Shown: positions 22,794 through 33,622 of the stretch, one piece after another | Position numbering within the stretch: position 1 is the first letter of the stretch | Layout of the letters: each line of letters starts with the position of its first letter | DNA from: Dioctria linearis | Taxonomy: Eukaryota > Arthropoda > Insecta > Diptera > Asilidae | Length of the DNA stretch: 64,000 nucleotides | Assembly: GCA_963930735.1 (NCBI GenBank) | Contig: OZ005740.1 | Coordinates: 331,729,973-331,793,972, forward strand | Direction of reading: 5' to 3' | Translations under genes and position numbers: made by a program | The notes under the pieces: generated by a model | Told to the model about the DNA's origin: nothing | Databases searched by the model: none | What the model saw: the letters and a program-made list of their open reading frames with translations, nothing else

Positions 22794-24172
22794 ATGTCTT
22801 GCCAAGATTTAACCGAATGCCGTAATTTTCTGGAGGAGATCACGTCTGCGTCAGATGAGGATAGTTGGTACATAAAGGTGGGCTCATATTACTTAGAAGA
22901 TTCAGAGATCTTGGGTGAGGTAACCAATTGGACTTTACAATTTCTTGCAGAGCGGTGAGTCATTTTGTAAATAAATGCTAGGAGTAGCTTTTTAATCGTT
23001 TTTAATTTAGCAAATGTCCAGCCTCATTGACCGCGCCTATAACAAGGAACGTTGTTGAAAATGTCCAGAGCGAATGCAAGAAATCTCCGACAGCATGCGG
23101 TATTAATGCAACCAGTGGAAGTATGACTGCGTACTATTATTGTTAAAGAATTTTAAAACCAATAACTATCTTCCAGATTATGAGCCTTCAGCGCTAAAGC
23201 AGATGGTTGTTACAACGCTGAAAACATTTTGTCAACGTTTACTAGATAACGTGGAGTTAAACAAGATTTTACCATCCCGAATAGAGCAAGTAGACTATCC
23301 AAAGTATGTAGTAAGTACTGTTCGTAACCGTCGCCGGTATATGGAGGACAGACATATTTGTATAGATGATTTCAATGGCACCTACAATATACAGGTATTT
23401 TTGCATCACCAGCTCATTTCACGTTCTTAATACAACTCTTCAAACAGAATGCTCAAAAAGCAAGTTTTTATGCTGTATTTGATGGACATAATGGACACAA
23501 CGCTGCCGTCTATAGTGCTTCCCAACTACCCTTACTGGTAGCCACTGATTCTTCATATCCAGAAAATCCTGGAGAAGCTTTAAAGAAAGCCTTCTTAGCT
23601 ACGGATGCAGCATTTCTTGAAAAATGTAAACGACAAACTATAAACGGTGGTACAACGGCAGTATGCGCTTTGCATTTTCCCCAACAGTCCCGCTTGTATG
23701 TTGCATGGGTGGGTGATTCGAAAGCATTGCTGGTGAAGAAACGTGGATGTATGCAAATTGTAAAACCTCACAAAGCAAATTGTCCAGTAATTACTAAATT
23801 GAGATAAACCGCAGGGTAAAATATTTAAAAATTGAATTTTTGTTTTATTTTAGATTGAAGGAGAACGTATTAAGAAACTAGGTGGAACCGTGATAAATTG
23901 GTATGGTACCCTTCGAGTAAATGGTCTATTAGATATATCCAGAGCTATTGGTGAGTCAATATTAATTTAGGAAGAAACAATTGATTTAATTTATTTTGTG
24001 TTTAAAGGTGATAGTAACTGCAAACCTTTCGTGATTAGCGATCCTGATATCACATGCCTTGAATTAGATAACGAAGAGGACTTTTTAGTTTTAGCTTCCG
24101 ATGGTCTTTGGGATTTTGTTAATGACGACGTTGTGGCACACACAGTTTATAAACAATTACAAGCAGATTGTG
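22794..24172 (+). CDS. PPM1F: PP2C/PPM-family Ser/Thr phosphatase, PPM1F type (3' exons not found)
   Basis: Six exons join in frame: 22794-22954, 23011-23120, 23177-23394, 23448-23786, 23854-23950, 24008-24172 (363 complete codons). All introns are 53-67 nt with GT..AG ends. Motifs in order: RRRYMED (first PP2C motif), VFDGHNGH (metal-binding Asp and Gly), NGGTTAV, WVGDSKALL, a KPH segment, RAIGD, and a LASDGLWD metal-binding Asp. The VKPH...IKKLGG spacing fits the PPM1F/POPX-like branch (Drosophila CG10376-like, from memory). Family function: Mn/Mg-dependent dephosphorylation, in mammals of CaMKII and PAK-type kinases; the target here is unknown. The last exon ends in phase 1 at a strong GTAAGT donor, so the gene continues, but the exon(s) carrying the final D-N-x-T metal site were not found; reading through stops at 24202-24204. 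The start ATG at 22794 opens the frame and follows a GC-rich segment. Confidence 0.9.
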
Positions 24173-26054
24173 GTAAGTACATATTTTTTACAAACTTCTG
24201 GTAGTTTTAGTCAGGTCCATTTCTAAGGGATATATGTGAAGTCCCAAAAATCAATAATTTGTGTTATTTTTATTTTGTAATGATTTTTTACGCTTTTATG
24301 CAATTAAGAATTATTTAATAATAGCATATAATATGAACAAAACTATTCAAATAATACACTTTATTCAACTATACTTGTGTTGGCAAAACCAAGTAAGAAA
24401 AAAGTTCTAGAATATTCAGAAACTGAGTCCCATGGGAAGCAAATTGGGAACAGGACAGTGTCAAACAAGCGTACATACGAATGTCGCTAAAATTAAGAAG
24501 CTGGAAAAGCTCTTGAAAGAAAACTCGCTACCATTTATGTATTATGCTTGGTCTGTAGCAAGGTATATAGAAGCATACATGGCACAAGAACTAGATGTCG
24601 CATGGCATACTAGAGCAGAGTATGCAGATTGTGAAATGGGTAGTGCATCCTGGAATGGACCATAACATGGTTTAGAGCGTGCCGAAAGCAAATATTTTTA
24701 TAATAGCAGCTTTGTATACATTTGATCTACTTCCTCGACACTTCAGATTTCAAATGTGTGGTCCATTCCGGAATGGACCACCCAGCCATATAAAATTTGT
24801 ATACGTTTTTGGTACTGCATGCGACATCTTGTTCTAGTGCCATCTATGATAGATGTCAAGGTATTAACATTAAATTTTGACACGTTGCAGCTGATAGCAT
24901 GTGACGTAATTCTGTGGCTAATGTATATACATTTTTATAGGAAAGACAGAGAGCGCAGTGAGTATTGTGTTCTCTGTACCGTGCTTTCCTATACATTTTC
25001 ACGATATTGCGTCACTAATGGCGGAACGTCGTTCGTAACGGGAATATCTTGTATTCTATATACCTTGGGCAAAGATAACCTAATATTAAGAAGAAGATAG
25101 TACACAGCCGAACAAAATTGGGAATTTTTCGTGTTTTTTTAAACCGAAACAGGTAATGTCATACACTTTCGTCTTTTGCATGAAAAGAACTTGGCTATGC
25201 ATTATTGTAGTCGGACTGAGCCAACGAGTTAATCATCAAAAATCGAGAGAACGTAGGATTACCTGAATTATAAAATCTTGAATACCTTCAAAATACTTTC
25301 AAACTATTCATAATAATGTACATCAGGTCACACTACCTCTATTTTTTAAGAAAAAGAAAAATTTCGGTTTGGCCAAGGTTCTGAAAGGAGATATAAAATT
25401 CCTCCCAAATGAAGTTCTCATATTTCCCGAAAATAACAGAGATTCCAGCATAAGTTTCTCCCACTTAATCTCTTCTTCAGAGCAAAACGAATGTAAACAG
25501 AAGCACGGGCTGTTCAAATAGTAAAGAAATTACACTAATAAACATTGATTATGCTATAAAAAACATTGGATATTTCTCACAATATTTTAGAGAAAATCGG
25601 TTTTTACAAAAAAAAAGTGCGGGAATATTTTATGAGAGTAAAACGTGAAAACTCCGCCCCTTCTCATTTATTTACGAAAATGAATCATTTGCCATTCTGT
25701 TTCGTTGCATGCAATCTGCGCTTTAACATTTTTTATCTTTATTCATAAAAGTTTTTCTTTCTTCCTTTTCTTGCCGTGTGCATTTTAAATGTAAAATAAT
25801 CGGAAAACTCTTCTGTGTCCTAATTTGTCATTAAGACTTTGCCTTGGGTCTGTAGGTGCTCAGGTTAGTGTACAAATTGAATTAACATTTGTTTGACATT
25901 TATATTAATATTGCATGTTGACAAGACTTTACGGAAGAATGTGGAAAAAAAAGCTGGATTAGTTTCGAAAGATCCCAATTTCACTTCTTTCACATTCGTT
26001 TATTCGCTCACTTTCCTTGTAGGATTTCCTTTTTATACCCCGGATGAAATCTAT
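24173..26054. other. Region after the last phosphatase exon found
   Basis: It begins with a strong GTAAGT donor, so it should be intron. I looked for an exon encoding the D-N-x-T end of the PP2C domain and found none. A frame at 25068-25099 reads GKDNL by chance. It holds a foldback segment at 24570-24850, an ACAGAGA-type inverted repeat at 24945-24990, and AT-rich DNA. Confidence 0.45.
24570..24850. repeat. Foldback (inverted repeat) element in the phosphatase 3' region
   Basis: The arms share TGGCACAAGAACTAGATGTC (24579-24598) and a near-complement ending in CATCTTGTTCTAGTGCCA (24825-24842). The interior has facing TGGAATGGACC motifs. No ORF of note. Confidence 0.6.
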
Positions 26055-26490
26055 AGTGTATACTTGTTATGGTAGTATGAAGAGTGATTGACTTGGACGT
26101 GAAGTCCAGACTGTCAACATGAGCTGACAGATCACTCGGTGGACAGCGTTGACTGCAGGGCGGCACGCTAGCTCGCCTCGGCTATTGGCGGAGAGTGTGG
26201 GGAGGTTCCACGAAAACATCCCGCTGTCCCACGAGCTATATACAAAAAAATTCGTACCTTCATACAACAAGGAAGCACACACCCGGTCCTAAAGGGACCA
26301 TCACACCACTTACCATTAACTTCGTGAAGCCGCAGATGATAGGCCTTCAGCCTTGCCCCATATCCGCCCCATGACACAGGGCAGCAGTCATTTTGTTCAG
26401 TGTCCCTTGTGATCTGAAATGAGAGACCTAATCAACCTTCATAGTGAGAGGGCTCCGAGAGGGTGAAAGGAGAAGAAATTTAAACTTTAC
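26055..26490 (-). repeat. GC-rich repeat, copy 2 (inverted)
   Basis: The reverse complement of this segment matches 20760-21190 with substitutions and small gaps. The two copies flank the phosphatase exons in opposite orientation. A fragment of the TATACCC repeat family abuts it at 26033-26062. Confidence 0.75.
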
Positions 26491-27707
26491 CGTGATATCA
26501 CGTTATAAAGATGTTTTATTTTTGCAATATGACACAACATCTTAAATATCTGTAGTACGAAAAGAAACTAATAAAGACTAACTGAAATACTAACTGAGTT
26601 AGTTCACTACATCCGTTCTAATAATAAGATAAACAATATTGTATATATATGTAGTGAAAAGGAATTAGATAAAAACTAACTGAGTTAGTTCACTACATTT
26701 GTTCTAAGTTACGGTAATTAATAGTTTAGATATATATATACGTATGTATTAAGAAAAGAATTTAATCAGTAATCAAACAGCAATTGGCAACAACTTACAT
26801 GAGTTTTGTTGATGAGAATCCCTCGCCGAGGCGCCTCCGAGAGGTTTCACTTTGCCACTGGATTCTATTTTAAAAGTTTGTTTAAGGTTAACAATGAAGT
26901 AAATGCGTGATCCGTATGCTCACACAGTTGTTAAGATTTAAGTCTACCTCTAACCTATGCTTAGCATCTGTAAATCTCAATATAATGACTTTGCGTCTAC
27001 CAGGTTGAACTGCTCAAAAAACGTCAGATTGCAAGTGATCCTCTTGCAGTAGAGTTACGTTAGCCAGCTTCAATTCTTGGATCAATCTAAATGGATTTCG
27101 CCATACAAGACGCATATCGACATCAGATGTATCAGTTCCAAATCCGGATTTTGTTGAATTCAACAGATATAGACCGTAACGTGGACATCCTTCTTAAGTG
27201 ACACATATAATTTCCAACCCACCAGATGTAGACCGTAACGTGGATGCCTTCCTAAGTGACACATATATTTTTCGCCACTGATACTTTTTATTATGTTTCG
27301 CTTCCGTTGGTTGTGATGTTATGGAATTTGACCAAATTCCCTGTTTAACATTATCGGTTTCATCTCCTCAGATATTGTAACCTTATTTTCTCAAGATTTT
27401 ACTTGGTTACTTGACCTCAGTAAATTAAACTATGGGCTTATAAACAATTTACTTGCCAACAACTAAAATGATTAAAATAATCCACCAGCTACAATATTTC
27501 TTCCAGATTTAATTAAAATATATATATTTTCGACGGATAAAAAGTACTCAGCATTACTAGAATCTACAAGTCACCCCAGTTTTCTTGTCCCAGTCAGACT
27601 TCAAACGTCTGGTGGAGTCTCGTCAGCAGCACATTCGCCGTGTGGTCTACGCTGTGTGCTGCTGCTAGCCGTCGGGTAGCATACTGCTGCCTGCAGTACG
27701 CTACGAT
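26491..27707. other. Gene-free stretch with short duplications
   Basis: AACTGAGTTAGTTCACTACAT occurs at about 26591 and 26677, and a 59-bp-period tandem pair lies at 27164-27267. A GC-richer patch at 27600-27710 carries CTGC-rich inverted motifs. No gene recognised. Confidence 0.4.
27164..27267. repeat. Tandem pair, 59-bp period
   Basis: CAGATATAGACCGTAACGTG at 27164 and CAGATGTAGACCGTAACGTG at 27223 each continue into AAGTGACACATATA. Two units only. Confidence 0.7.
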
Positions 27708-28285
27708 CATAACATACTAAGTTTGTCATTCCGTTTGTAACGCACAAATAATGATGGTAGAGCAAAATGGGTTGGACACCCACGCATAACTCGAGAACGC
27801 GTTCACTTATGGAGCTGAAATCTTAAACTCGGGCTTTTTTAAAAAAAATAATTTAAGTTCGAAAATGGGACAGATCGGGTAACTTCATCGTAGGGTTGCC
27901 ATATAAAAATGTCGATGTCCACTATATGGACACTGCCTGAGAACGCGTCGACATAGAAAGCGCTGAAATATGGTACATGGTGTTTGCATAGTAGCAGTAA
28001 ATAAAATTTCAAAATGGACTAAATCGGGCAACCCCTTTGGTTTTTTGAAAACTATCAGTCCCAGACATTTTTATTGTAATAAAAACTTCTTCAGAATACG
28101 AAATCCTATAAAATTGGATATAATCATTTTTTCTGTCCGACGAACCGTTCTAGAAATATATGAGAAAAACCACTTCAAACGTCAAACTTGCACAGACAGG
28201 TGTACATACGAAATTTCATACGAGCATTCATCTAGGGTATCATAAGAATTGGTCTTAGACCAATTCTAGCTTTTTTACTTGTTAT
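27708..28285 (+). repeat. Dispersed repeat family (Helitron-like 3' hairpin), copy 1
   Basis: It matches 47905-48560 over most of its length: the TGGTAGAGCAAAATGG block, repeated AAATCGGGCAAC modules, and the 3' palindrome AATTGGTCTTAGACCAATT (28249-28267) followed by CTAG. No ORF with a recognised domain. The Helitron-like label is a hypothesis from the hairpin-CTAG end. Confidence 0.6.
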
Positions 28286-28743
28286 TTATTGCAATACGGT
28301 ATCAATTCGTTACTATAGGAAAATTCGGATTGAAATTTTCAGTTTGAATTTTGGCCGCTGAACTAGGTGTGTCTTCTGATGTGCGACAATGTTTGTCTTT
28401 TACCGTCTTGAAATCGGAATTAACCGCACAATGGTCCGTGTACATTTCACTTTAAAAATTAAAACTACTGTAATCTGTTACACAAAATAAGGAGGTTGGA
28501 TTATTTGATAATTAATTTAGTAAAATTTATGAAGTGTTTAAATAATAAAATATTTCAAATATTTTAAAAATTTATGTAAGAGAAAACAACTGCAAGAATT
28601 TAGACCAATTCGGAGGCCTTTAATTCTTTTTTATAGGTACAGTTGTGGGATCGAGGCATCTCAAAACCCTCGAGAAATAGTTCTCAAGCCATGAAACAGA
28701 AATCTATATGTGTGCGTGCTAGTCCAATTTTCTAAAATGTTTT

Positions 28744-29395
28744 ATACAGGGTGTCACAAAAAACATTTTGATAATCGGAAGCCTGGTGGTAGAGCGTCCC
28801 TCGGGGAACCCAAATCGCCCCATGATTTTTTATATGCTCTACGTTTTTTTTTTTTTAGTTTTCGAGTTATGATTTTTTTTCGTGATGTTTCACCAAACTA
28901 CTAATGCGAACACATTTTTGATCATAGTGATTTGAATAATTGAGATAAATTACTAATTTTTTTTTCAATTTAACTGAATATTAGGCCCATCCAATGGCAA
29001 AAGATTTGATTCCGTAGCTCATACCATTGCTCCAAAAGAAATTTTTAAATTCCATAAGTTCAAAATATAAAATGTACCAAAATCTTTGAAGGCGAAAAGT
29101 CATAAATTTTTTCACCCAAACCTATTTTTAAAACTTCCTCATTTCATTGGCTATTTACCGTGTAAATTTTATTGAGATATCTCTATGGTATCATACCTTA
29201 AAATTCGGTTCAAAACATATTAAGTCGTCAATCCCTTCGAACTGGGGAACTAGATATTTCGCACCTTTGATTGGCTCTAACTCGGTAGGGTTATGTCTGA
29301 TCGTAAAACGGGTTTCACTGGTAAAGTTTGGGTTCCCCGAGGGACGCTTTACCCTTAGGCTTCCGATTATCACTATTTTTTGGGACACACTGTAT
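28744..29395. mobile_element. Foldback element with CAGGGTGTC-type ends (652 bp)
   Basis: The ends at 28746-28820 and 29320-29393 are inverted copies (about 75 nt, roughly 80 percent), sharing GCGTCCCTCGGGGAACCCAA. Both termini lie beside TA. The outer motif resembles the 1,023-bp element at 36489. No transposase. Confidence 0.7.
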
Positions 29396-29554
29396 TGATT
29401 CTTGTGGAAAAGTATGATTTTATATAAGCTGTAGAGCCTAAACTGGTATCCATACAGGAGTACAGTCTTCCAGTAATTTTAAGCTTGGCTTCTTACCTTC
29501 CCAAAGGCTGCACTTACTATATACCTTTCTTAACAAAATAATAAAATAGCCAAA

Positions 29555-29688
29555 TAGTTTTGATTAAAAAGGAACCTTTCCATTTTACGCTCAATAACTC
29601 TCAGCTGAGTAATAGTTGCAATAGTGTATGTGCGGCCGTAGTCCGAATCTGTAGGCAGATTAATTAGAATTCATCGGACCACGGCACA
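29555..29688. repeat. Repeat with stem-loop, copy 2
   Basis: It matches 3732-3868. The hairpin arms CCGTAGTCCGA and TCGGACCACGG keep pairing apart from one G-T wobble. Confidence 0.6.
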
Positions 29689-30545
29689 AACTCAAGTGGT
29701 TTGAAATTAACAAACTTAAATTTAATGTGAGTAAGACAAAATTTATGACTGTTAATTACAGGCACGATTTAGAAATAAAAATTAACAATGAGACGATTAA
29801 AAATGTGACTGATGTGAAATATTTAGGAGTGATAGTGAATGGAGACTTAAACTTCAAAAACCATATAGAGTATATTTAAAATCGGTAAAAAAATAGAATT
29901 CTTTAGAAGAATCAGGAAAAATCTATCAATGAAAAGTGCAATTGACAAATAATGTGATTATAAAATCTCATTTTGAATATTGCTCAACAATACTATTTTT
30001 AACCGCACAAGGAATGATTGAGCGTTTACGAAAGCTACAAAATATAGCAATGAGGATAATTTTAATATGCAACACATATACACCAATGCACTGTATGCTC
30101 GATGCACTAAAGTGGTTTAATGTCCGACAGAGACTGCAGTTGAATATGCTTCTATTATTTACAAAGTGAAGAATCAAAAGCTATCGTGATACCTAAATGA
30201 ACTAATACAATATGTGGGGGATGTTCAACCATATCAACTAAGAAGAAACAATAATCTAAGACTTCCGAGAAGTAATACACGAGCTGGTCAGAACTCACCG
30301 ATATATAGAGACTTCCTACTCTTCAATGAGCTTCTTAGTTATATAAGAGAATGAAACAAGATGGAATTTTTATTAAAAAAAATGTATTGAATGTGTTATA
30401 AATAAGAATATTAACTAAGTTAACACTGAATAATTATTGTGATTATATAGATTACCAAGACTTAAATATTTACATAATATAGATGTGTAAAGAGAGTATT
30501 ATATCTTACTAATCAAAGTAATAATAATAATTCACATATGCATAA
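29689..30545 (+). mobile_element. LINE 3' fragment, plus strand
   Basis: The frames encode an RT C-terminal region: WFEINKLKFNVSKTKFM, VKYLGVIVNGDLNF, then HFEYCS and LRKLQNIAMRIIL. It ends in AT-rich sequence with (TAA)n-like runs near 30540. Its 3' end faces that of the next, minus-strand fragment. Confidence 0.82.
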
Positions 30546-30599
30546 TAATAAATAAATATTATTTGCTCATATAAAAGCTTGTACATTTCCAATGGCTTG

Positions 30600-31830
30600 C
30601 TTCATTAAATCGATAATAAATCGCTAATAAATAAAATATTCAAAACATAATAATAATCTAGTAAGTAACAAATAACATCATGCCAATAGGACATCTAATT
30701 TAGTTTTTATAAATTCAATACAATATCTTTTAAATGCTCAAAGTTTTCATAATTCCTGCAATAGTTAACTTATTATACATTTTTAAACTTTTATACAGCA
30801 GTAAATTTTTCGCTCCTGTTGTATTATAATTATTTAATCTGAATTCATTCACATTCCTGAGGTTAAATGGTTGCATGTCTCCAACAAATCTTACATACCT
30901 ATGTAAATATTCTGGTAGAATCGTAAGTATAAACAACAGTATATTCAGGACTATTCTTTCCTTTACGCTCATCCACATTAGTGCCTTAAGCATTGATAAT
31001 ATCTGTGTTCTTTTGTGTACCTTGTTCTAGAACTCTCATATACTGGAGAGAACAAATTGTTCTTTCGATTAAAGCGAACTATTTGTACTATTCGCTTCGT
31101 TTATACATCTTTTATGAAAATGTATGAAGCGTTCTTTTGTGTATCTTTTGTTCTGCTCTGTTCTGCGGATACAAAAGACCACAACTAATATCGGTGTAAA
31201 CCTACTGCAACGTAATATCACCCGTAATATCTCTCTAACATCTCTTTTGTTCCAAGGAATATAACTGTCGATTAATGCTCACAATGTGGTTTAATTATCA
31301 CGTTATATATGTATATGTACATATAGCTGTCATTAAGGACACTTTGCTTCTAATTCTGCTCAGAAAACCGATTTTCTTTTCGATTTTTTTTGCAAATATA
31401 ATCAAAATGACTTTTGAAATTGAGTTTTTTTATCTATCACTACTCCCAAATATTTAATTTCGCTTACACATTCAATTAATACTCCACTCATACTAACTCC
31501 ATTGTTATAATCACTGTTTATTGTACATGGCAATAGTTAGTTTTATTTATATTTAATTTTAGTTTCTTTACTCTTAACCACACGTTTACTGAACTCAAAC
31601 AACACAATACTAACATTTGTTAAAGTATCTGTTATGTCGTTTATATAAATGAGGAATAGCAGAGCTCCCAATACGGACCCTTGTTGGATTCCTAATTTAT
31701 TCTTTCGTCTCTGTGATCTGTACACATTAATTTTCATCCTTTGATTTCTATGTGATAAATATGACTCCTTTCCATGAATTCCAAATTTATATAGCATCTT
31801 CAATAAGATCGACCTGTCCACTGTCTTAAA
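30600..31830 (-). mobile_element. LINE fragment, minus strand, second copy of the family at 1-3285
   Basis: It aligns with about 1-1110 at high identity: a C-terminal piece at 30993-30730 and an RT piece at 31821-31543 with GIQQGSVLGALLFLIYINDI. Relative to copy 1 it lacks about 42 bp that would hold the F/YADD box, and it carries a 180-bp insertion at 31004-31184. Homology stops abruptly at about 31829. Confidence 0.85.
31004..31184. mobile_element. hAT-like MITE inserted in a LINE copy (about 180 bp)
   Basis: The insertion is absent from the matching LINE copy at about 420. The ends are TGTGTTCTTTTGTGTACC and, inverted, TGTGGTCTTTTGTATCC. The flanks ATAATATC (30996-31003) and CTAATATC (31185-31192) form an 8-bp duplication with one mismatch. 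No ORF. Confidence 0.78.
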
Positions 31831-31877
31831 CAGTTATTACTCAGTTGAGAGTAAGATGGAAAATTAGAATCTGTATT

Positions 31878-32195
31878 CTATATATTGTATAACCAGGCAA
31901 TAATAATGATGACCAAAGCTAGTCTAATGTAGCCGACAGGTGAAGTATGCATCGTATGGGTAGAAATATCATCGAAGTTTTGCGTTCCAATTCGAGTTTG
32001 CTGCTCTTGTAGTTCCCTTAATTGAGGATGATATTGAAATTGTTCTTGAATAAGGAATGCTAACTGCTTTGGTGTTGTTGTATTAAGAATATCTTCTAAT
32101 TTAGTATAAATTAATCTTGATTTACTCGAGTAGATGTGGTGGCCCTGGAGAGTGACAAATTCCTGTTTAATGATACATCCAGGCTGGATTTTCAA
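31878..32195 (-). pseudogene. Retroelement envelope remnant, C-terminal part with membrane segment
   Basis: This 105-residue piece follows the previous one in another frame and ends with a hydrophobic stretch (IRLALVIIIIAWL) consistent with a transmembrane anchor. Position and shape match the end of an envelope gene. The frame break means no full protein is encoded. Confidence 0.55.
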
Positions 32196-32229
32196 TAGGC
32201 CGGAACGGTTAAGCAGTGTTGATACAGTT

Positions 32230-32811
32230 TCATTTTAACAAACAGCGTTCATACGGGTGTTCTCTTTGAGGCCGTAAATCCATTGATTTGTATGAGATAG
32301 TTGAATCCATATTGGGTGATTTTCTATTGTGATCATAGTTGTTAATTGCTTGCCCCTCTACAGCTATAATTTTGTACAGTTGCAGAATATTTTCTTGGTT
32401 CGCAAGTAACCTCAAATCCTGAGGTAGGTGAGTTTGTATTCGCAGTATTTCTTCCTTCAGTTGTGATGACGAAAGCAATTGTGGAGGAATTTGATCATGA
32501 TGGAAGTCGGTCAAGACATCCACAATTGTCGAGTGAATCCTTTGCAAGTTGTTAGAAATCAGAGTCATTTGAATAGCCAGTGACGAAAACAACTGTAGTA
32601 ATCTGTACTGATACGCTTCTTCCCCTGTGTCGTTGATGCAGCTGATCAATTGGGTTATTTGAGCTTCTAATGCACAAAATTCTTGGTCCGTAGCCTTCTG
32701 ATCTCGTTTCATTATGTTGATTGTCGTATCAATAATGGAAGTTTGATTCTTGATCAGCAACATCAAATGGTTTTCATTTTTCTGGATGGAATCCGAAAAG
32801 TGAATTGGCAA
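32230..32811 (-). pseudogene. Retroelement envelope remnant, central part (broken)
   Basis: This 193-residue open piece lies directly downstream of pol. It is helix-rich, with heptad-like hydrophobic spacing and an IPPQLLSS...LKEEILRIQTHLP-type segment typical of baculovirus-F-like envelopes of insect LTR elements. No signal peptide, cleavage site or complete frame is visible; a stop or frameshift separates it from the next piece. It is described here only as a decayed copy. Confidence 0.6.
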
Positions 32812-32880
32812 TGTTGAAGCTGTACGTATATCAGCTACTCTAGTACAACCATCTGTTCCCTTGTGAATCTGTACTAAGGG

Positions 32881-33201
32881 TCATTTCCTTACAGGAGTGT
32901 TGTCTTCCTTTACGACGACGGTTGTGCCTGGTTCGACATCTTCGCAGCGACTCTTCCACTTGAAACGGTACTGAAGTTCGTTTAAATATTCATGGGACCA
33001 GCGACGCCAGAACTCTTGGTTGAGGTGGGACACTAATTTCCATCGAGTTAACAGGCTTGCTTTGCACGGCTTCGACTTGGAATCAACGAGAGCAGTCAAT
33101 GGTTCACCTATAAGAAAGTGGCCGGGAGTTAATGCTGTCAGATCATTGGGATCTGTTGACATCAATGACATGAAAATCGATGAACCGATTTTTACTTGCA
33201 C
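32881..33201 (-). pseudogene. BEL/Pao integrase C-terminal domain (DUF5641-like)
   Basis: The piece contains LTPGHFLIGEPLTAL, a RW....Q.FWRRW block, YLNELQYRFKW, and a final VVVKEDN, the standard end of BEL/Pao polyproteins. It continues from the integrase remnant at 33622-33389, with broken frame between. Confidence 0.88.
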
Positions 33202-33388
33202 CTCATTTGAATATATTGTATTCGATAACTTGTACAGTTGATTTCGTGCTCCAACAAAATTGGTGGCATTATCGCAATATAGACTCTTGCATTGCCCTCT
33301 CCGCCCAGTGAAGCGTTTAAGGCCTCTGTTGTCAGGTCTCCGGCAACCTCCAAGTGGCGAGACAGCAGAAAACCGCTATATAGGCCTT

Positions 33389-33622
33389 TTACTGTTTTTT
33401 ACCTCTGATTCGGTAATGTATGTAAACGGGGCCACAGAAGTCAACGCCTGAGTTAACAAATGGTCGGGTAGACTGGATCCGATTGACTGGCAAATTTCCC
33501 ATCATCTGTGATAGAAATGTAGGCTTTGGTTTAGTGCAACGTATACAATGTTGAACTACAGATCTAGCCAGGCTCTTGCCCATAATTGGCCAAAAGCGTT
33601 GTCTTATAGTAGCAAGTAACAT
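33389..33622 (-). pseudogene. BEL/Pao integrase, N-terminal part (broken)
   Basis: The open piece reads ATIRQRFWPIMGK, then the zinc-binding CIRCTKPKP, MMGNLPVNRI, and GVDFCGPVYI, which contains the first Asp of the integrase DDE core. It loses frame after the GVDFCGP box. The function when intact was insertion of the element's cDNA into the genome. Confidence 0.85.

Noticed and set aside
24432..24665. 77-codon frame that might have been the phosphatase's next exon
   Set aside because: It has no PP2C motif and lies across a foldback repeat arm.
25068..25100. GKDNL peptide resembling the PP2C D-N-x-T end
   Set aside because: It stops a few codons later, lacks the surrounding conserved sequence and has no suitable acceptor; chance match.
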